Assembly (NCBI GenBank): GCA_002748705.1
Contig: PDSZ01000023.1
Coordinates: 1 to 64,000, forward strand
Direction: 5' to 3'
Origin: Candidatus Fermentibacterota bacterium
GTDB taxonomy: Bacteria > Fermentibacterota > Fermentibacteria > Fermentibacterales > Fermentibacteraceae
DNA: 64,000 nucleotides
The position numbers and the translations under genes were made by a program. Shown in pieces: positions 17,816-27,131 of this stretch; positions within the stretch are counted from its first letter, which is position 1, and each line of letters starts with the position of its first letter. Below the pieces are notes generated by a model. The model had not been told where the DNA came from. It ran no database searches and saw only the letters and a program-made list of their open reading frames with translations.

Positions 17816-18317
17816 TAGATTTCAAGGCTTCCAAAGCAGCTTCGTAGTCAGGTTCCCGGGCTATTTCAGGTACAAGCTCAGCGTGAATGACAAGATCGGA
17901 ACTGTCAAGAACCACAACAGCCCTTGCAAGAAGCCCTGACAATGGGCCGGATGTGATGGTTACACCGTAATCCCTGCCAAACTCCTGCGAACGGAATACA
18001 GAAAGGGGTATTACATTTTTCAGCCCCTCTGCCTCGCAGAATCTGGAATGAGCGAAGGGAAGGTCTGCTGAAATGCAAAGAACAACAGTATCTTCCAATG
18101 CTGATGCTTCACTGTTGAACCTTCTTACTGAAGCAGCGCAGACTCCTGTGTCCAGGCTGGGGAATATGTTCAGAACCTTCTTCTTGCCTGCAAAGTCTTC
18201 AAGACCCTTGATAGAAAGGTCGCCTGCGGTAAGAGAAAACTCAGGAGCCTTGTTGCCCTCTTCAGGAAGAACTCCTGAGATATCAACAGGGTTGCCTTGA
18301 AGTGTAACCTGTGCCAT
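17808..18317 (-). CDS. tpx: Thiol peroxidase
   Basis: Tpx reduces hydrogen peroxide and lipid hydroperoxides using thioredoxin. The 169-residue protein carries the peroxidatic Cys60 in SLDTGVC and the resolving Cys94 in SRFC, at the spacing typical of the family. FSLTAGDL, which precedes them, is part of the thioredoxin fold. AGGAG lies six bases before the ATG. The gene sits 12 bp after the zinc-ribbon gene and overlaps the YwbE-family gene. Confidence 0.95.
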   Translation of the reverse strand: MAQVTLQGNPVDISGVLPEEGNKAPEFSLTAGDLSIKGLEDFAGKKKVLNIFPSLDTGVCAASVRRFNSEASALEDTVVLCISADLPFAHSRFCEAEGLKNVIPLSVFRSQEFGRDYGVTITSGPLSGLLARAVVVLDSSDLVIHAELVPEIAREPDYEAALEALKSIV

Positions 18318-18329
18318 TTCTTTCTCCTG

Positions 18330-19409
18330 TCACTTTTCCGAGAGATCAATCATGACAATGGTGTGGTCATAAGAGATGCCCCAGAGTCTGAAGTTATCAT
18401 CTATCACAAAATCGTTAATGCCCTTTGCGGTTACTATAGTGTTTAAAAGTTCTCCAGAAGGGCTGAACTTCAGCAGTTCACCAAAATCGCTTACCCAGAT
18501 GTTACCACGGGGATCAACATCCATGCATACAGGCATGGTGAAAACTTCGTCACTGCCGAATCTGTCTGCGTAACTGCTGCTGCTGTCGTATACAACCACA
18601 ACAGAGTTAAAAGAGCCCAGTATGTACTTCTCCCCGCTGTTTCCTGCTGCTGCAATGGCATTCAGCTCACTGTCTCCGGTAACTCCGCTCACTGCGTTAT
18701 GTATGACCTCAGGAGCCTTATCGCCGGAAAAGACAACAAGGTCGTCCCTGTTACAATACCAGGAAGCGATGATATCCCCGTCTGGAGCTGTATCCACATC
18801 ACTGAACCCCCATCCGTCAGGATGGCGGAGGTTTCCCAGAAGCTCCCCTGTCATACTGTCATGAATGTAAAGTTCACTGTCATAAACCATGTACAGTAAA
18901 TCGTTTCCGTCAGATGCAATGCTGCCCAGATAGAACTCTTCAGGCTCAGCAAAGTACCACACATGGGAAAACTCTCCTGTCTGGTCGAAAACCTGTATTC
19001 TGCCGCTATTCATCTCTCCCACAAAGATGTTTCCATTTCGGTCCGCAGCAATACACTGAGGATCGGTGAAATAGCCGGGACCGGTTCCTGTTCCTCCAAA
19101 CTCCAGTTCAGCAGATGTTTCTTCTGAGGTCAAGGATAATATATTCTTGCCCTCTTCAATGCCGTTTTGAGATAAAGTGTAGAAAACAATTCCAATTGTT
19201 ACTGAGAAGATCACTGCAGCCATAGAGAATGTTATCGCCATTGATTTACCGCACCCTGAATAATCCGGCTTAGAGCCGGACGAAGGTTGCCCCTGCATTT
19301 CAGGGGGAATGACCACAGTATTTCCACAGTACTTGCACAGGGCAGAGTGGGAACTTCCGCTGTACTTTACAGCTGCTCCGCATGAGGGGCAATCAATCTG
19401 TTTTGCCAT
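18330..19409 (-). CDS. Zinc-ribbon, single-pass membrane protein with a beta-propeller-like outer domain
   Basis: I start at the ATG at 19409 (359 residues), which has GGGAGAG just upstream. The N terminus is a cytoplasmic zinc ribbon with two CxxC pairs (CPSCGAAV and CKYCGN). A Pro/Ser linker and one transmembrane helix follow (about 58-80). The rest is repeats like NHL/6-bladed propeller proteins: FTDPQCIAADRNGNIFVGEM, then VWYFAEPEE and DPRGNIWVSDFG. It is probably a sensor or scaffold linking an extracytoplasmic propeller to a cytoplasmic zinc finger. I know no named family with exactly this order. Confidence 0.7.
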   Translation of the reverse strand: MAKQIDCPSCGAAVKYSGSSHSALCKYCGNTVVIPPEMQGQPSSGSKPDYSGCGKSMAITFSMAAVIFSVTIGIVFYTLSQNGIEEGKNILSLTSEETSAELEFGGTGTGPGYFTDPQCIAADRNGNIFVGEMNSGRIQVFDQTGEFSHVWYFAEPEEFYLGSIASDGNDLLYMVYDSELYIHDSMTGELLGNLRHPDGWGFSDVDTAPDGDIIASWYCNRDDLVVFSGDKAPEVIHNAVSGVTGDSELNAIAAAGNSGEKYILGSFNSVVVVYDSSSSYADRFGSDEVFTMPVCMDVDPRGNIWVSDFGELLKFSPSGELLNTIVTAKGINDFVIDDNFRLWGISYDHTIVMIDLSEK

Positions 19410-19594
19410 TTCACTCTCCCTTCCGTTCTGTTTAGTATAATCCTGAGAACACTCTCTTACCACTATTTCAGTCAGGAGAGTTGCAGAATCTTTCAGAGGC
19501 TCTGCAAAAGCTGCAAAAGCACCGCAGCGAACTGATTGCAGCATTCTTCAGACAAACAGGAACCATAATCGCAGCAGATGATTGAGGATTATCG

Positions 19595-20488
19595 TTGATC
19601 TACCTTTTGGCAGCAGTTTTATGCAGTACAGCAATTGCCCTGATTCTGAAAAGAGGCGAGGAAAGAAATCTTAACAGATTTGTCATTCTTGCCATGAACT
19701 ACACAACGGCCACTTTGTCAGCTCTGTTCTTCTCGCTCAGAAAGGGGCTTTTCAGTTTACCGGGCAGTATATCAGCTTCGGAACTGATCTCTGAACTCCA
19801 GCACGGGCACAGCGGTATTGACGGTTTCCTCAATGCTCCGAACTCTGCTCTGTGGGCGCTTGTCACAGGTGTTCCCACAGGTTTGCTCTACTTTCTCGGC
19901 TTCTTTTTCTATCAGAAGGCTGCAGGAAAGAACGGCGCAGGACTTGCAGGAAGTTATGCCAAACTGGGCATTCTTGTACCTGTTGCTCTCAGCATGATTG
20001 TCTGGCATGAATATCCTGGAGGTTTCCAGTGGGCAGGAATGGCACTGGCATTGGTTTCCATCGCAATGGTAAATCTGCCGTTGAAAGAGATAAAGCCTGC
20101 TCTTATGCTTCTGTTCCTCACAAGCGGTTTGGCTGAGTTCGCCAATAAACTCTACCAGAGATACGGCTGCCTGAATGTGAAAGATCTGTTCCTTTTCACT
20201 GTTTTTCTCACTGCTCTTATTATAAGTGTCAGCCGTATACGCAGAAGACCTGAAAAAGAGGAGATATATACAGGTCTTGCCGTTGGAATACCCAACTTCT
20301 TCGCATCGTTTTTCCTGATAAACGCACTCTCTGTACTTCCTGCTTCTGTGGTCTTTCCAGTTTACAGTTCAGGTTCAATAGCCCTGATCTGTGCAGGAGG
20401 AATGGTCTTCTACTCTGAAAGACTCTCCAGAAAGGAAACTATAAGCATCGCTCTCACTGTTGGAGCCGTGCTTCTCATCAACCTGTAA
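19595..20488 (+). CDS. DMT-superfamily (EamA-like) transporter
   Basis: The 297-residue protein has about ten hydrophobic helices arranged as two halves, as in drug/metabolite transporters. Helix 1 is at residues 1-18, and a Gly/Ala-rich helix lies near AGKNGAGLAGSYAKLGILVP. The second half contains SVLPASVVFPVYSSGSIALI. A TTG start is chosen because GAGG lies eight bases upstream and the hydrophobic helix begins immediately. The substrate is unknown. The gene stands alone on the plus strand. Confidence 0.8.
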   Translation: MIYLLAAVLCSTAIALILKRGEERNLNRFVILAMNYTTATLSALFFSLRKGLFSLPGSISASELISELQHGHSGIDGFLNAPNSALWALVTGVPTGLLYFLGFFFYQKAAGKNGAGLAGSYAKLGILVPVALSMIVWHEYPGGFQWAGMALALVSIAMVNLPLKEIKPALMLLFLTSGLAEFANKLYQRYGCLNVKDLFLFTVFLTALIISVSRIRRRPEKEEIYTGLAVGIPNFFASFFLINALSVLPASVVFPVYSSGSIALICAGGMVFYSERLSRKETISIALTVGAVLLINL

Positions 20489-20919
20489 ACGATATTGCCT
20501 GAGATTCCAGCGGTAAAGGTATTGAGTGGTAATCACCACCGATTCGATACTGTTCTCGAATGCGGAGATGGTGAAACAAAAGCCGTTCTGATACCCTTCG
20601 ATAAATACACGGAATGCAGGGTTACAGAACCGTCGAACACTTAGCAGTGGAATAACCCATGAATAGTTGCCATGATTACCTCTGCAAGGTGAAGAAAACA
20701 CTTATTGAAATTCTTGTAGTTATTGTATGCTGTACCGGTGCAGATACAAAGCAGCAGACAATTGTATTCAGGAAACGAAGTCTTGACAGAATCAGGAAAA
20801 TCACATACGGTTAAATAAGTACGCACAGCGAATGGAGGTTGGTGATTTAAGCGGAGACCTGCAGCCGGGTATTTGCCTGAATAAACAAAAGCAGATGTTG
20901 CAGCCGTTAAATTACTAAA
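20489..20919. other. Intergenic stretch with broken frames
   Basis: Short frames on both strands are interrupted by stops. A plus-strand piece near 20521-20640 (HHRFDTVLECGDGETKAVLI) looks like decayed coding sequence, and a minus frame at 20641-20922 has no start site or family match that I recognise. I call nothing here. Confidence 0.4.
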
Positions 20920-20955
20920 CATCAGGGGCTACAGAGTTTACTGCAGCCCCTGATG
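20920..20955 (-). terminator. Strong hairpin ending the minus-strand dap/envelope block
   Basis: CATCAGGGGCTACAG (20920-20934) pairs with CTGCAGCCCCTGATG (20941-20955) with one mismatch and a six-base loop. Reading the minus strand, the stem is followed by TTTAGTAATTTAA, a weak U-rich tail. It lies 57 bases after the stop of the coiled-coil lipoprotein gene. Confidence 0.7.
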
Positions 20956-21011
20956 CGATGATAACCTTCAGAACAGAATTCTCTATCTTCCTGTCAAGTT
21001 ATCTCCTGCTG

Positions 21012-21542
21012 TTACCTGCGGCCTGAGGATGAACCGCCGCCGGAGCTTCCTCTGCCTGCTCCTCCGCCTGTTCCGCCTCTGCCTGAATTGCCGGACCCTC
21101 CTGAACGACCAGCGTTCCCTGTGGCGCCTCCACCGCCGCTGATCCGAATAGACAGATTGTCAATCTGAGCCTGAAGGCCGCTGATGCGGCCCTGAAGAGA
21201 CTCGATCACATGAGCCTGCTCTTCTATGAGAAGGGTCTGCTCCTGAACAAGAGCGGTCATCTCGGTAATTATGGAATCGTTTGATTCGGTGAGTTCTTCT
21301 ATCTCCTCTGAGATATTTTCCATGAGTTCGTCAGTGTCAAAATCAGGTATTTCAAAATCGCCGCCTATCTGATCCTCAATGGCCTCAAGCCTGTCCTTCA
21401 TCTCGTCGGCATTTTCGGTAACAGTTTCTATCTGTTCCTCAATGCTCTCAATCTGATCATCCATTCCCTCGCTCACCTTTTCCACACCAGGCAGCTGGCA
21501 AGCTGCAAAAAGGGCAAGCAGTGGTATTAGCAGTTTCTTCAT
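21012..21542 (-). CDS. Coiled-coil lipoprotein with a Gly/Ser/Arg-rich tail
   Basis: The 176-residue protein has a lipobox (LFAAC, Cys15). A long acidic helical region follows (about 20-135), with heptads such as DQIESIEEQIETVTENADEM and SLQGRISGLQAQIDNLSIRI. The disordered basic tail is made of GGS, GGR and GSS units (about 136-176). It resembles Lpp/OmpX-associated spacer lipoproteins in design, but I recognise no family. It overlaps the AMMECR1 gene by 4 bp and is the last gene before the hairpin at 20920-20955. Confidence 0.6.
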   Translation of the reverse strand: MKKLLIPLLALFAACQLPGVEKVSEGMDDQIESIEEQIETVTENADEMKDRLEAIEDQIGGDFEIPDFDTDELMENISEEIEELTESNDSIITEMTALVQEQTLLIEEQAHVIESLQGRISGLQAQIDNLSIRISGGGGATGNAGRSGGSGNSGRGGTGGGAGRGSSGGGSSSGRR

Positions 21543-22084
21543 TTTCTCTCCTTTTCTTCTGTTATCACCTCTGCGGTGTAAACAGATATCTCTGTTTCCT
21601 TATTTCGCCAGGCTTCCGGCGGAAGACCTGCCTTTATACATGTATGACTGAGGAACTGTTCTCTGTTCCAGCCCTCTTCTGCAGCTACCTGGGGAAGAAG
21701 GGTTCCTGCCCTGAAACCCTGCCTGACATAAAGACCGTGAATCCCAGGTTCAACCTGTTCAGCAAGACACCTTTTCATTGAAGAAAGAACTGAAACCTCA
21801 ATGGTTAAACCAGGGAGTTCTTCAGGGTTTACAGGAATGAACCTGGAATCATGAAGAGCCGCTTCTCCTGCCATTGCCAGAATGGTCTTTCCCAGAGAGC
21901 CAAGACCGGTAAAGTGACCTATACATCCCCTGAGCCTGCCTTTTGATTTAAGTGTAACAAAAGCTCCGTTCTCTTTTCGAAGAATTTCTTCATCAGGTAT
22001 CTCAGGGGGCGGTTCTCCCCTGGCAGCCGCCTCTACGGCACTTCGGGCCAGCGCCAGAACACTTTTCTTTTCTTCAGCGGTCAT
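21539..22084 (-). CDS. AMMECR1 domain protein
   Basis: I start at the ATG at 22084, which overlaps the MEMO stop as ATGA. A longer frame exists but its extra residues run inside MEMO. The 181 residues carry the family core RLRGCIGHFTGLGSLGKTI and the following DSRFIPVNPEELPGL and ISVYTAEVI. AMMECR1 and MEMO domains, often with a radical SAM enzyme, form the AmmeMemoRadiSam set, whose biochemical role is unresolved. No radical SAM partner adjoins it here. Confidence 0.9.
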   Translation of the reverse strand: MTAEEKKSVLALARSAVEAAARGEPPPEIPDEEILRKENGAFVTLKSKGRLRGCIGHFTGLGSLGKTILAMAGEAALHDSRFIPVNPEELPGLTIEVSVLSSMKRCLAEQVEPGIHGLYVRQGFRAGTLLPQVAAEEGWNREQFLSHTCIKAGLPPEAWRNKETEISVYTAEVITEEKERK

Positions 22085-22860
22085 TCTGTAACCATTCCTG
22101 CAAAATAACCTACCACCTCTTCTGTGCCTGCTCCTGCATCTGCTGAAGTTGAATAGGATATTTCCATTGCCCTGGTACAACCCTTCAGCGCACCAAGGTG
22201 CATCAGTGTCAGAACAGGGTCCCTGCCGCATGCCTCCGCCCCTTCAGAAAGGCTTCTCTCAAACAGAGCAGGGTTCATGGTCAGGAAACCGTCAATAGCC
22301 TTTCTGTCAAGCTTTTCAGCAGTTTCAAGAGGGTGAAAATGAGAGAGATCGCTGGAAGCTATGAAGTAGGCGTTCTCCGCTGTATCCATGACCTTCTCTG
22401 CAAGCCTGGCGCAGTTGACACCGATTCCGGTAATAAGCGGCACTACCTCTGCTTCAGGCCATCTGAGCTGAATAAACGGCACCATTACCTCAAAGCTGTG
22501 TTCGTGAAGCACAATTGCCGAGGTTGACTCTGCAAGGGCATCTGCTGCTTCTCTGTTTACAGAACATACCCCCAGAGGTGTTTCAACACCGTCAACCTGA
22601 AGCACTGCAGCACCATTGAACGGGTAACGGTGACTGGGAGCGCAGACAACAACAGTTTTAACACTGTCAGGGGCATGGGAAAAGCCCAGGCCGGCAGTCC
22701 TTCCTGAATAGATGTATCCTGCGTGGGGAACAACCATTCCAGGTGAATGGGCAACAGGAGATACGCCGGTATCAAGGAACCCTGTTACCATATCAAGAAG
22801 TTCCATCCTGTTCACAGGATAGAATGATCCTGCAAAAGCGGCCCTGAGAATATCAGCCAA
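22081..22860 (-). CDS. MEMO family protein
   Basis: I start at the TTG at 22860, which has GGAGG six bases upstream (minus strand 22871-22867) and overlaps the dapB stop by 8 bp. The 259-residue protein shows the MEMO pattern AGSFYPVNR, VVPHAGYIYSGRTAG, VVCAPSHRYPF and SSDLSHFHPLETA. Family members resemble extradiol dioxygenases, with His and Asp at the putative metal site (the HAGYIY, SHRYP and DLSHF region). It is coupled to the AMMECR1 gene by a 4-bp overlap. Function is unknown beyond a presumed metal-dependent reaction. Confidence 0.92.
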   Translation of the reverse strand: MADILRAAFAGSFYPVNRMELLDMVTGFLDTGVSPVAHSPGMVVPHAGYIYSGRTAGLGFSHAPDSVKTVVVCAPSHRYPFNGAAVLQVDGVETPLGVCSVNREAADALAESTSAIVLHEHSFEVMVPFIQLRWPEAEVVPLITGIGVNCARLAEKVMDTAENAYFIASSDLSHFHPLETAEKLDRKAIDGFLTMNPALFERSLSEGAEACGRDPVLTLMHLGALKGCTRAMEISYSTSADAGAGTEEVVGYFAGMVTE

Positions 22861-23548
22861 GCATATCCTCCATGGAGTAAAGACCGGGGTTCTTCTTGTA
22901 AATGAACTTCGCTGCTCTGACAGCGCCGGCGGCGAATATCTTTCTGTGGCCGGCACTATGGCTTATCTCCAGCCTTTCACCCTGTCCGAGAAAGTAGAGT
23001 CTGTGTTCCCCTGCCACATCTCCCCCTCTGACAGCATGAACACCTATCTCCCGGGAATCTCTGGGGCCTGCAGAGCCTTTCCGCCCGTGCACCCTGGTTC
23101 CAGTGAATGGTTCCAGAATAGAGAGGGCTGTTCCGCTGGGACTGTCTATCTTCCGGTCATGGTGAAACTCCACAAGCTCCAGGTCAAACCCTTCTCCAAG
23201 CATTCGCCGTGCCTGCAGAGCAAGTTTTTTCAGCACATGAATACCGATGCTCATGTTTGCAGAGTAGAAAACAGGCCTTTTCTCTGACCATTTTCTAAGC
23301 ATTTCCCTGTGTTTCTCATGCAGGCCGGTGGTTCCGGAAACCAGAGATGCTGTTCCGGTACTTAGAAGAGAATCCAGAGATTCCCAGGCGTCAGGAAGGG
23401 AAAAGTCTATCACAACTTTAACCTGAGGGTCCAGAACCGGCTCATCACCCTTGTCGAAAGATTGAACAATGCTTACATCCTGAGAAGAACTTCCCTTAAT
23501 CAACCTGCCCATTCTGCCCTTTGCACCGAATACTGCTGCCGGTATCAC
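22853..23548 (-). CDS. dapB: 4-hydroxy-tetrahydrodipicolinate reductase
   Basis: The enzyme is the NAD(P)H-dependent second step of the lysine/diaminopimelate branch. At 231 residues it is a compact DapB (most are 240-270). It has the nucleotide-binding GAKGRMG near the start, VSGTTGL and the catalytic strand VEFHHDRKIDSPSGTAL. The GTG start overlaps the dapA stop as GTGA, so the two consecutive lysine-pathway enzymes are translationally coupled. Confidence 0.96.
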   Translation of the reverse strand: MIPAAVFGAKGRMGRLIKGSSSQDVSIVQSFDKGDEPVLDPQVKVVIDFSLPDAWESLDSLLSTGTASLVSGTTGLHEKHREMLRKWSEKRPVFYSANMSIGIHVLKKLALQARRMLGEGFDLELVEFHHDRKIDSPSGTALSILEPFTGTRVHGRKGSAGPRDSREIGVHAVRGGDVAGEHRLYFLGQGERLEISHSAGHRKIFAAGAVRAAKFIYKKNPGLYSMEDMLG

Positions 23549-24417
23549 AGAAGGTCCAGATCGTGAAGGATGCTCCGGAGTATATCAGAAGTTTCAGAAG
23601 AAACCGGAACAAGGGGTTCCATGGGAGTTCCGTCTGCAATAATTCCCATCATCTCCAGCACTTTTTTCACAGGCGCAGGATTTGTCTCTATGAAAAGTGA
23701 CTTGAAGAGAGGATAAAGCTCTTTATGAATAGTTCTGGCCTCGTGTACCCTTCCGGCAAGGCCCAGATTGATCATTCGGCTCATAGGGGCAGGCGCTGCG
23801 TTTGAGGTTACCGATACAACCCCTGATGCGCCCATGAGTACCTGGGGAAGGGCTATGTGATCATCTCCGCTCATGTAGGTTATTCCTGAGACCTTTGCCA
23901 GCTGAGTAACCCTCTCGACACTTCCTGCAGCATCCTTCACTCCTATGATGTTTGAATGCTCTCCAAGGGCGGCAAGTGTTTCAATGGTCATGCAGGTGCC
24001 TGTACGACCTGGAACATTGTAGATGATAACAGGCTTTTCGCTTGCGTCTGCAGTTCTTGTGTAATGAACCTTCTGACCTTCAGGTGTAGGTTTGTTGTAG
24101 TAAGGAGTGATTACCAGTACAGCATCAACCCCCATTCGGCTCACCTTTTCAGTGAACTCCACTGTGGATGCAGTACAGTTGGTTCCTGTACCGGCTATCA
24201 CCGGCACCTTTCCAGCTGCCTCTTCAAGAACAGTCTCAATTACCCTGATTCGGCCTGATTCTGAGATTACTGCCGGTTCACCGGTGCATCCGCAGGCCAG
24301 AAGAGCGTCAATTCCCGAGGAGACCTGGTGGTTAACAAGTCTCCTCAGGGATTTGTAATCAGGTTCTCCGTTCCTGAATGGGGTAACCAGAGCGGTTACT
24401 GTTCCCTTCAGTTCCAC
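23545..24417 (-). CDS. dapA: 4-hydroxy-tetrahydrodipicolinate synthase
   Basis: This class I aldolase condenses pyruvate and aspartate semialdehyde. The 290 residues carry LLACGCTGEPAV, the Tyr in YNVPGRTG (about 133) and the Schiff-base Lys in IIGVKDAAG (about 161). The length is normal. The next gene is dapB. Upstream, 3 bp away, lies the slipin gene, which has no obvious pathway link. Confidence 0.97.
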   Translation of the reverse strand: MELKGTVTALVTPFRNGEPDYKSLRRLVNHQVSSGIDALLACGCTGEPAVISESGRIRVIETVLEEAAGKVPVIAGTGTNCTASTVEFTEKVSRMGVDAVLVITPYYNKPTPEGQKVHYTRTADASEKPVIIYNVPGRTGTCMTIETLAALGEHSNIIGVKDAAGSVERVTQLAKVSGITYMSGDDHIALPQVLMGASGVVSVTSNAAPAPMSRMINLGLAGRVHEARTIHKELYPLFKSLFIETNPAPVKKVLEMMGIIADGTPMEPLVPVSSETSDILRSILHDLDLL

Positions 24418-24420
24418 TTT

Positions 24421-25158
24421 CTAGTCCTTCATGAACCGCTTGAAAAGCTCAAGCGGTATAGGGAAAGCAATGGTTGAGTTGTTCTCCACAGCAATATCCC
24501 CAAGTGTCTGCAGATACCTCAGCTGCAGTGCTGTAGGATGGGTGTCTATCACACTTGCGGCTTCAGCAAGCTTCTTTGAAGCCTGAAGCTCTGCATCTGC
24601 ATGGATTATCTTCGCCCTTCTGTCCCTCTCTGCTTCCGCTTCCTTTGCCATCATTCTCTGCATGGCGTCAGGCAGGTCAACATGCTTCACTTCAACTGTG
24701 GAAACCTTGATTCCCCAGGGGTCTGTCATTCTGTCAAGAATATCCTGAAGCTTGGCGTTTATCTCATCCCTGTTGGAGAGAAGCTCGTCAAGGGAGGCTT
24801 CACCGAGAACACTTCGCAGTGTGGTCTGTGCAAGCTGATTAGTGGCGTACATGTAGTTTGTAACCTCAAGAACAGCCTTTCTCGGATCAACCACACGGTA
24901 ATAGGTAACTGCATTGACCTTAACACTCACATTATCCCTGGTTATCACATCCTGAGGGGGAATATCCATTGTGATAACTCGAAGATCCACCTTCTTCAGG
25001 GAGTCGATAACCGGAAATACAAAGATAAGGCCGGGCCCCTTCAGGCCTATCACCTTACCGAGCCTGAAAACGACACCTCGCTGATATTCTTTCAGTACTC
25101 TGAGAGATGCGAGAAGAAAGAGTATGATGCCGACAGGTATACACATTACTCCGTACAT
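24421..25158 (-). CDS. SPFH/slipin membrane protein
   Basis: This stomatin-like protein of 245 residues has an N-terminal membrane helix (about 5-20). The SPFH core follows: [44 protein letters not shown] and an alpha-helical tail around [18 protein letters not shown]. Bacterial slipins assemble membrane-associated oligomers and are often paired with NfeD proteins. The pair occurs here, 1 bp apart, with nfeD just upstream in transcription order. Confidence 0.93.
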   Translation of the reverse strand: MYGVMCIPVGIILFLLASLRVLKEYQRGVVFRLGKVIGLKGPGLIFVFPVIDSLKKVDLRVITMDIPPQDVITRDNVSVKVNAVTYYRVVDPRKAVLEVTNYMYATNQLAQTTLRSVLGEASLDELLSNRDEINAKLQDILDRMTDPWGIKVSTVEVKHVDLPDAMQRMMAKEAEAERDRRAKIIHADAELQASKKLAEAASVIDTHPTALQLRYLQTLGDIAVENNSTIAFPIPLELFKRFMKD

Positions 25159-25159
25159 G

Positions 25160-25462
25160 CTATTTCCTTCCTATTGGTTCAACAATCAGTATAAGATCCC
25201 GGGGGTCAACTGCTGTAACCTTCACTTCACTGCCAATTGCAGGTTTGGTCTCTGAAGAGAGACTGCTCCACCAGAGTTCGCCGCGGACCTCTACAACCAG
25301 GCGGCCTCTGAAACCGGAGATTTTTCTTACTATGCCTGTTTCACCAATCATTGCTTCGTCTCCGGTAAGACCAGGCTTCTTCTGAGCCCGAAGCCCGAGC
25401 CAGAGAAGAAAGACAGCTATGACAGCAAAGGTTATTCCTCCAGCCCAGAGTGCAGTTTCCAT
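25160..25462 (-). CDS. Short NfeD-like protein
   Basis: This 100-residue protein has one transmembrane helix (about 7-24) and a C-terminal OB-fold. The fold contains [20 protein letters not shown] and the closing strand VEPIGRK. It lacks the N-terminal protease and multi-pass regions of long NfeD proteins, as is usual for the partner of a slipin. It begins right after the pilT stop and ends 1 bp before the slipin start. Confidence 0.85.
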   Translation of the reverse strand: METALWAGGITFAVIAVFLLWLGLRAQKKPGLTGDEAMIGETGIVRKISGFRGRLVVEVRGELWWSSLSSETKPAIGSEVKVTAVDPRDLILIVEPIGRK

Positions 25463-26569
25463 TTACTCCATCCTCCAATCGTCAGCAGATTCAACTCCCT
25501 TTATTTTCAAATCAAGACCTGTGGGGTTTGTTGCAGCTGCCAGGGCAGTTTCAACATCAATCTTCTCCTCTTTGAGAAGACGGAAGAGGCACATATCAAA
25601 GGTCTGCATACCGTAGGTGTTTCCTCCCTGCTCCATGGTTTCATGGATTAGATGGGATTTCTCCGGATCTGTAATGCAGTTTCCTATAGTTGCAGTGTGC
25701 ACCATGATCTCCGACGCAAGTACCCGACCTGAACCTTTCGCTGCAGGAAGCAGTCTCTGTGAAATAACCGCCTTGAGAAGCCCTCCCAGCTGAATGCGAA
25801 CCTGTTTCTGCTGGTAGGCAGGAAACATATCTATAATTCTGTTTATTGTTTCCGGAGCATCTGTTGTGTGAAGGGTGCTCATTACCAGGTGACCTGTTTC
25901 CGCACCGCTCAGGGCTATTGTTGCAGTCTCAGCGTCACGCATCTCACCGATGAGTATGATGTCCGGGTCCTGCCTGAAAACAGCCCTGAGAGCTGTTTTC
26001 CATGAAGGAGTATCTATTCCCACTTCCCGCTGGCATACAGAGCAGTTGATATCAGGATGAAGAAACTCTATAGGATCTTCTATGGTAACAACATGCGACT
26101 TACGACACCTGTTTATCTCGTTTATCATAGCTGCCAGAGTTGTAGACTTGCCGCTGCCTGTGGCTCCTGTAACAAGAACCAGACCCCTACGCTCCATGCA
26201 GATACGGTTAACCACATCAGGATGGCCCAGATCAGAAAGCTCTGGAATAGCAAAAGGTATCTTCCTCATTACTATTGCAGGGGTTCCCCGCTGATGAAAA
26301 AGGTTTACTCGGAATCGGGCTTTACCGGAGAGGCTGTAAGCAAGATCTACCTCCTGTCCCTGCTGGTATCTTTCACGCTGGTCGGAATTCGTTACCTCGT
26401 TTACAATTTGAATGAGGTGCTCTTCAGTAAAGGAGGGGAAATCCTCTGAATGGAGAACAGCGCCTGTTCGTCTTACAACAGGAGGTGAACCTACCTTGAA
26501 ATGAATATCGCTGACCTGATCATCAACCAATACATCAAGAATTGTGTCAATAGCCTTTTTCTGACCCAT
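25463..26569 (-). CDS. pilT: PilT-type twitching motility ATPase
   Basis: PilT is a hexameric ATPase that retracts type IV pili. The 368 residues include Walker A GATGSGKSTT (about 135). IGEMRDAETATIALSGAETG forms the Asp/His-box and Walker B region, and the HTTDA motif follows. The N-terminal PAS-like module begins with VSDIHFKVG. GGAGG precedes the ATG by four bases. It overlaps nadD by 23 bp. The pilin operon at 41.5-50.5 kb supplies candidate pilus components. PilT and PilU are not separable by eye, and PilT is the safer call. Confidence 0.9.
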   Translation of the reverse strand: MGQKKAIDTILDVLVDDQVSDIHFKVGSPPVVRRTGAVLHSEDFPSFTEEHLIQIVNEVTNSDQRERYQQGQEVDLAYSLSGKARFRVNLFHQRGTPAIVMRKIPFAIPELSDLGHPDVVNRICMERRGLVLVTGATGSGKSTTLAAMINEINRCRKSHVVTIEDPIEFLHPDINCSVCQREVGIDTPSWKTALRAVFRQDPDIILIGEMRDAETATIALSGAETGHLVMSTLHTTDAPETINRIIDMFPAYQQKQVRIQLGGLLKAVISQRLLPAAKGSGRVLASEIMVHTATIGNCITDPEKSHLIHETMEQGGNTYGMQTFDMCLFRLLKEEKIDVETALAAATNPTGLDLKIKGVESADDWRME

Positions 26570-27131
26570 AGAGCCTCCTGTCCCTTATATATGCCTCAAC
26601 GCTTCCTGTTACAAGGTAAGAAATATTCCGGCCTGACCTGACGCGATCTCTAAGATCACTGGATGACGCAAGCACACCTGGAAATTCAAAGAGTGTTACT
26701 TCAGACAGTATGCGATTCGGAACAGAGGATGCGTCAAATCCAGGCCTGGTGCCTACTAAAACCTCTGCAATCCTGAGTATGCGTTCCGGCTCACGCCAGT
26801 TTCTGAAGTCAATCAGACTGTCCATACCCATAATGAACCATGGCCTGCCTTCCTTTGAGGATATTCTGTTCAGAAGATTAACGGTATAGGACATCTGACC
26901 AGGCAGTTCAAGGTCTGCCACTTCAAAGAATGGACTGGTCTCACAGGCAAGCTGAAGCATTTTCAGCCTGTCTTCCCAGGAACTTATACCGGCAAGGGTC
27001 TTGTGCGGAGGCACTCTGGAGGGAATAAAAAAAACCCGGTCAAGAGAAAACTTCTCAAGGGCTTCCTGGGCAAGGCACAGATGCCCCAGATGGGGCGGGT
27101 CAAATGTGCCTCCCAGATAACCGTGATTCAC
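26547..27131 (-). CDS. nadD: Nicotinate-nucleotide adenylyltransferase
   Basis: NadD makes nicotinate adenine dinucleotide in NAD synthesis. The 194 residues carry the nucleotidyltransferase motif GGTFDPPHLGHL, WFIMGMDSL and the ISSxx-type end reading SSSDLRDRVRSG. The GTG start overlaps the BamD-like gene stop as GTGA, with GGAG just before it. Confidence 0.94.
   Translation of the reverse strand: MNHGYLGGTFDPPHLGHLCLAQEALEKFSLDRVFFIPSRVPPHKTLAGISSWEDRLKMLQLACETSPFFEVADLELPGQMSYTVNLLNRISSKEGRPWFIMGMDSLIDFRNWREPERILRIAEVLVGTRPGFDASSVPNRILSEVTLFEFPGVLASSSDLRDRVRSGRNISYLVTGSVEAYIRDRRLYGSEKGY

Noticed and set aside
20641..20922. A minus-strand frame of 93 codons
   Set aside because: It has no ribosome site, no recognisable family and lies in a stretch of broken frames.
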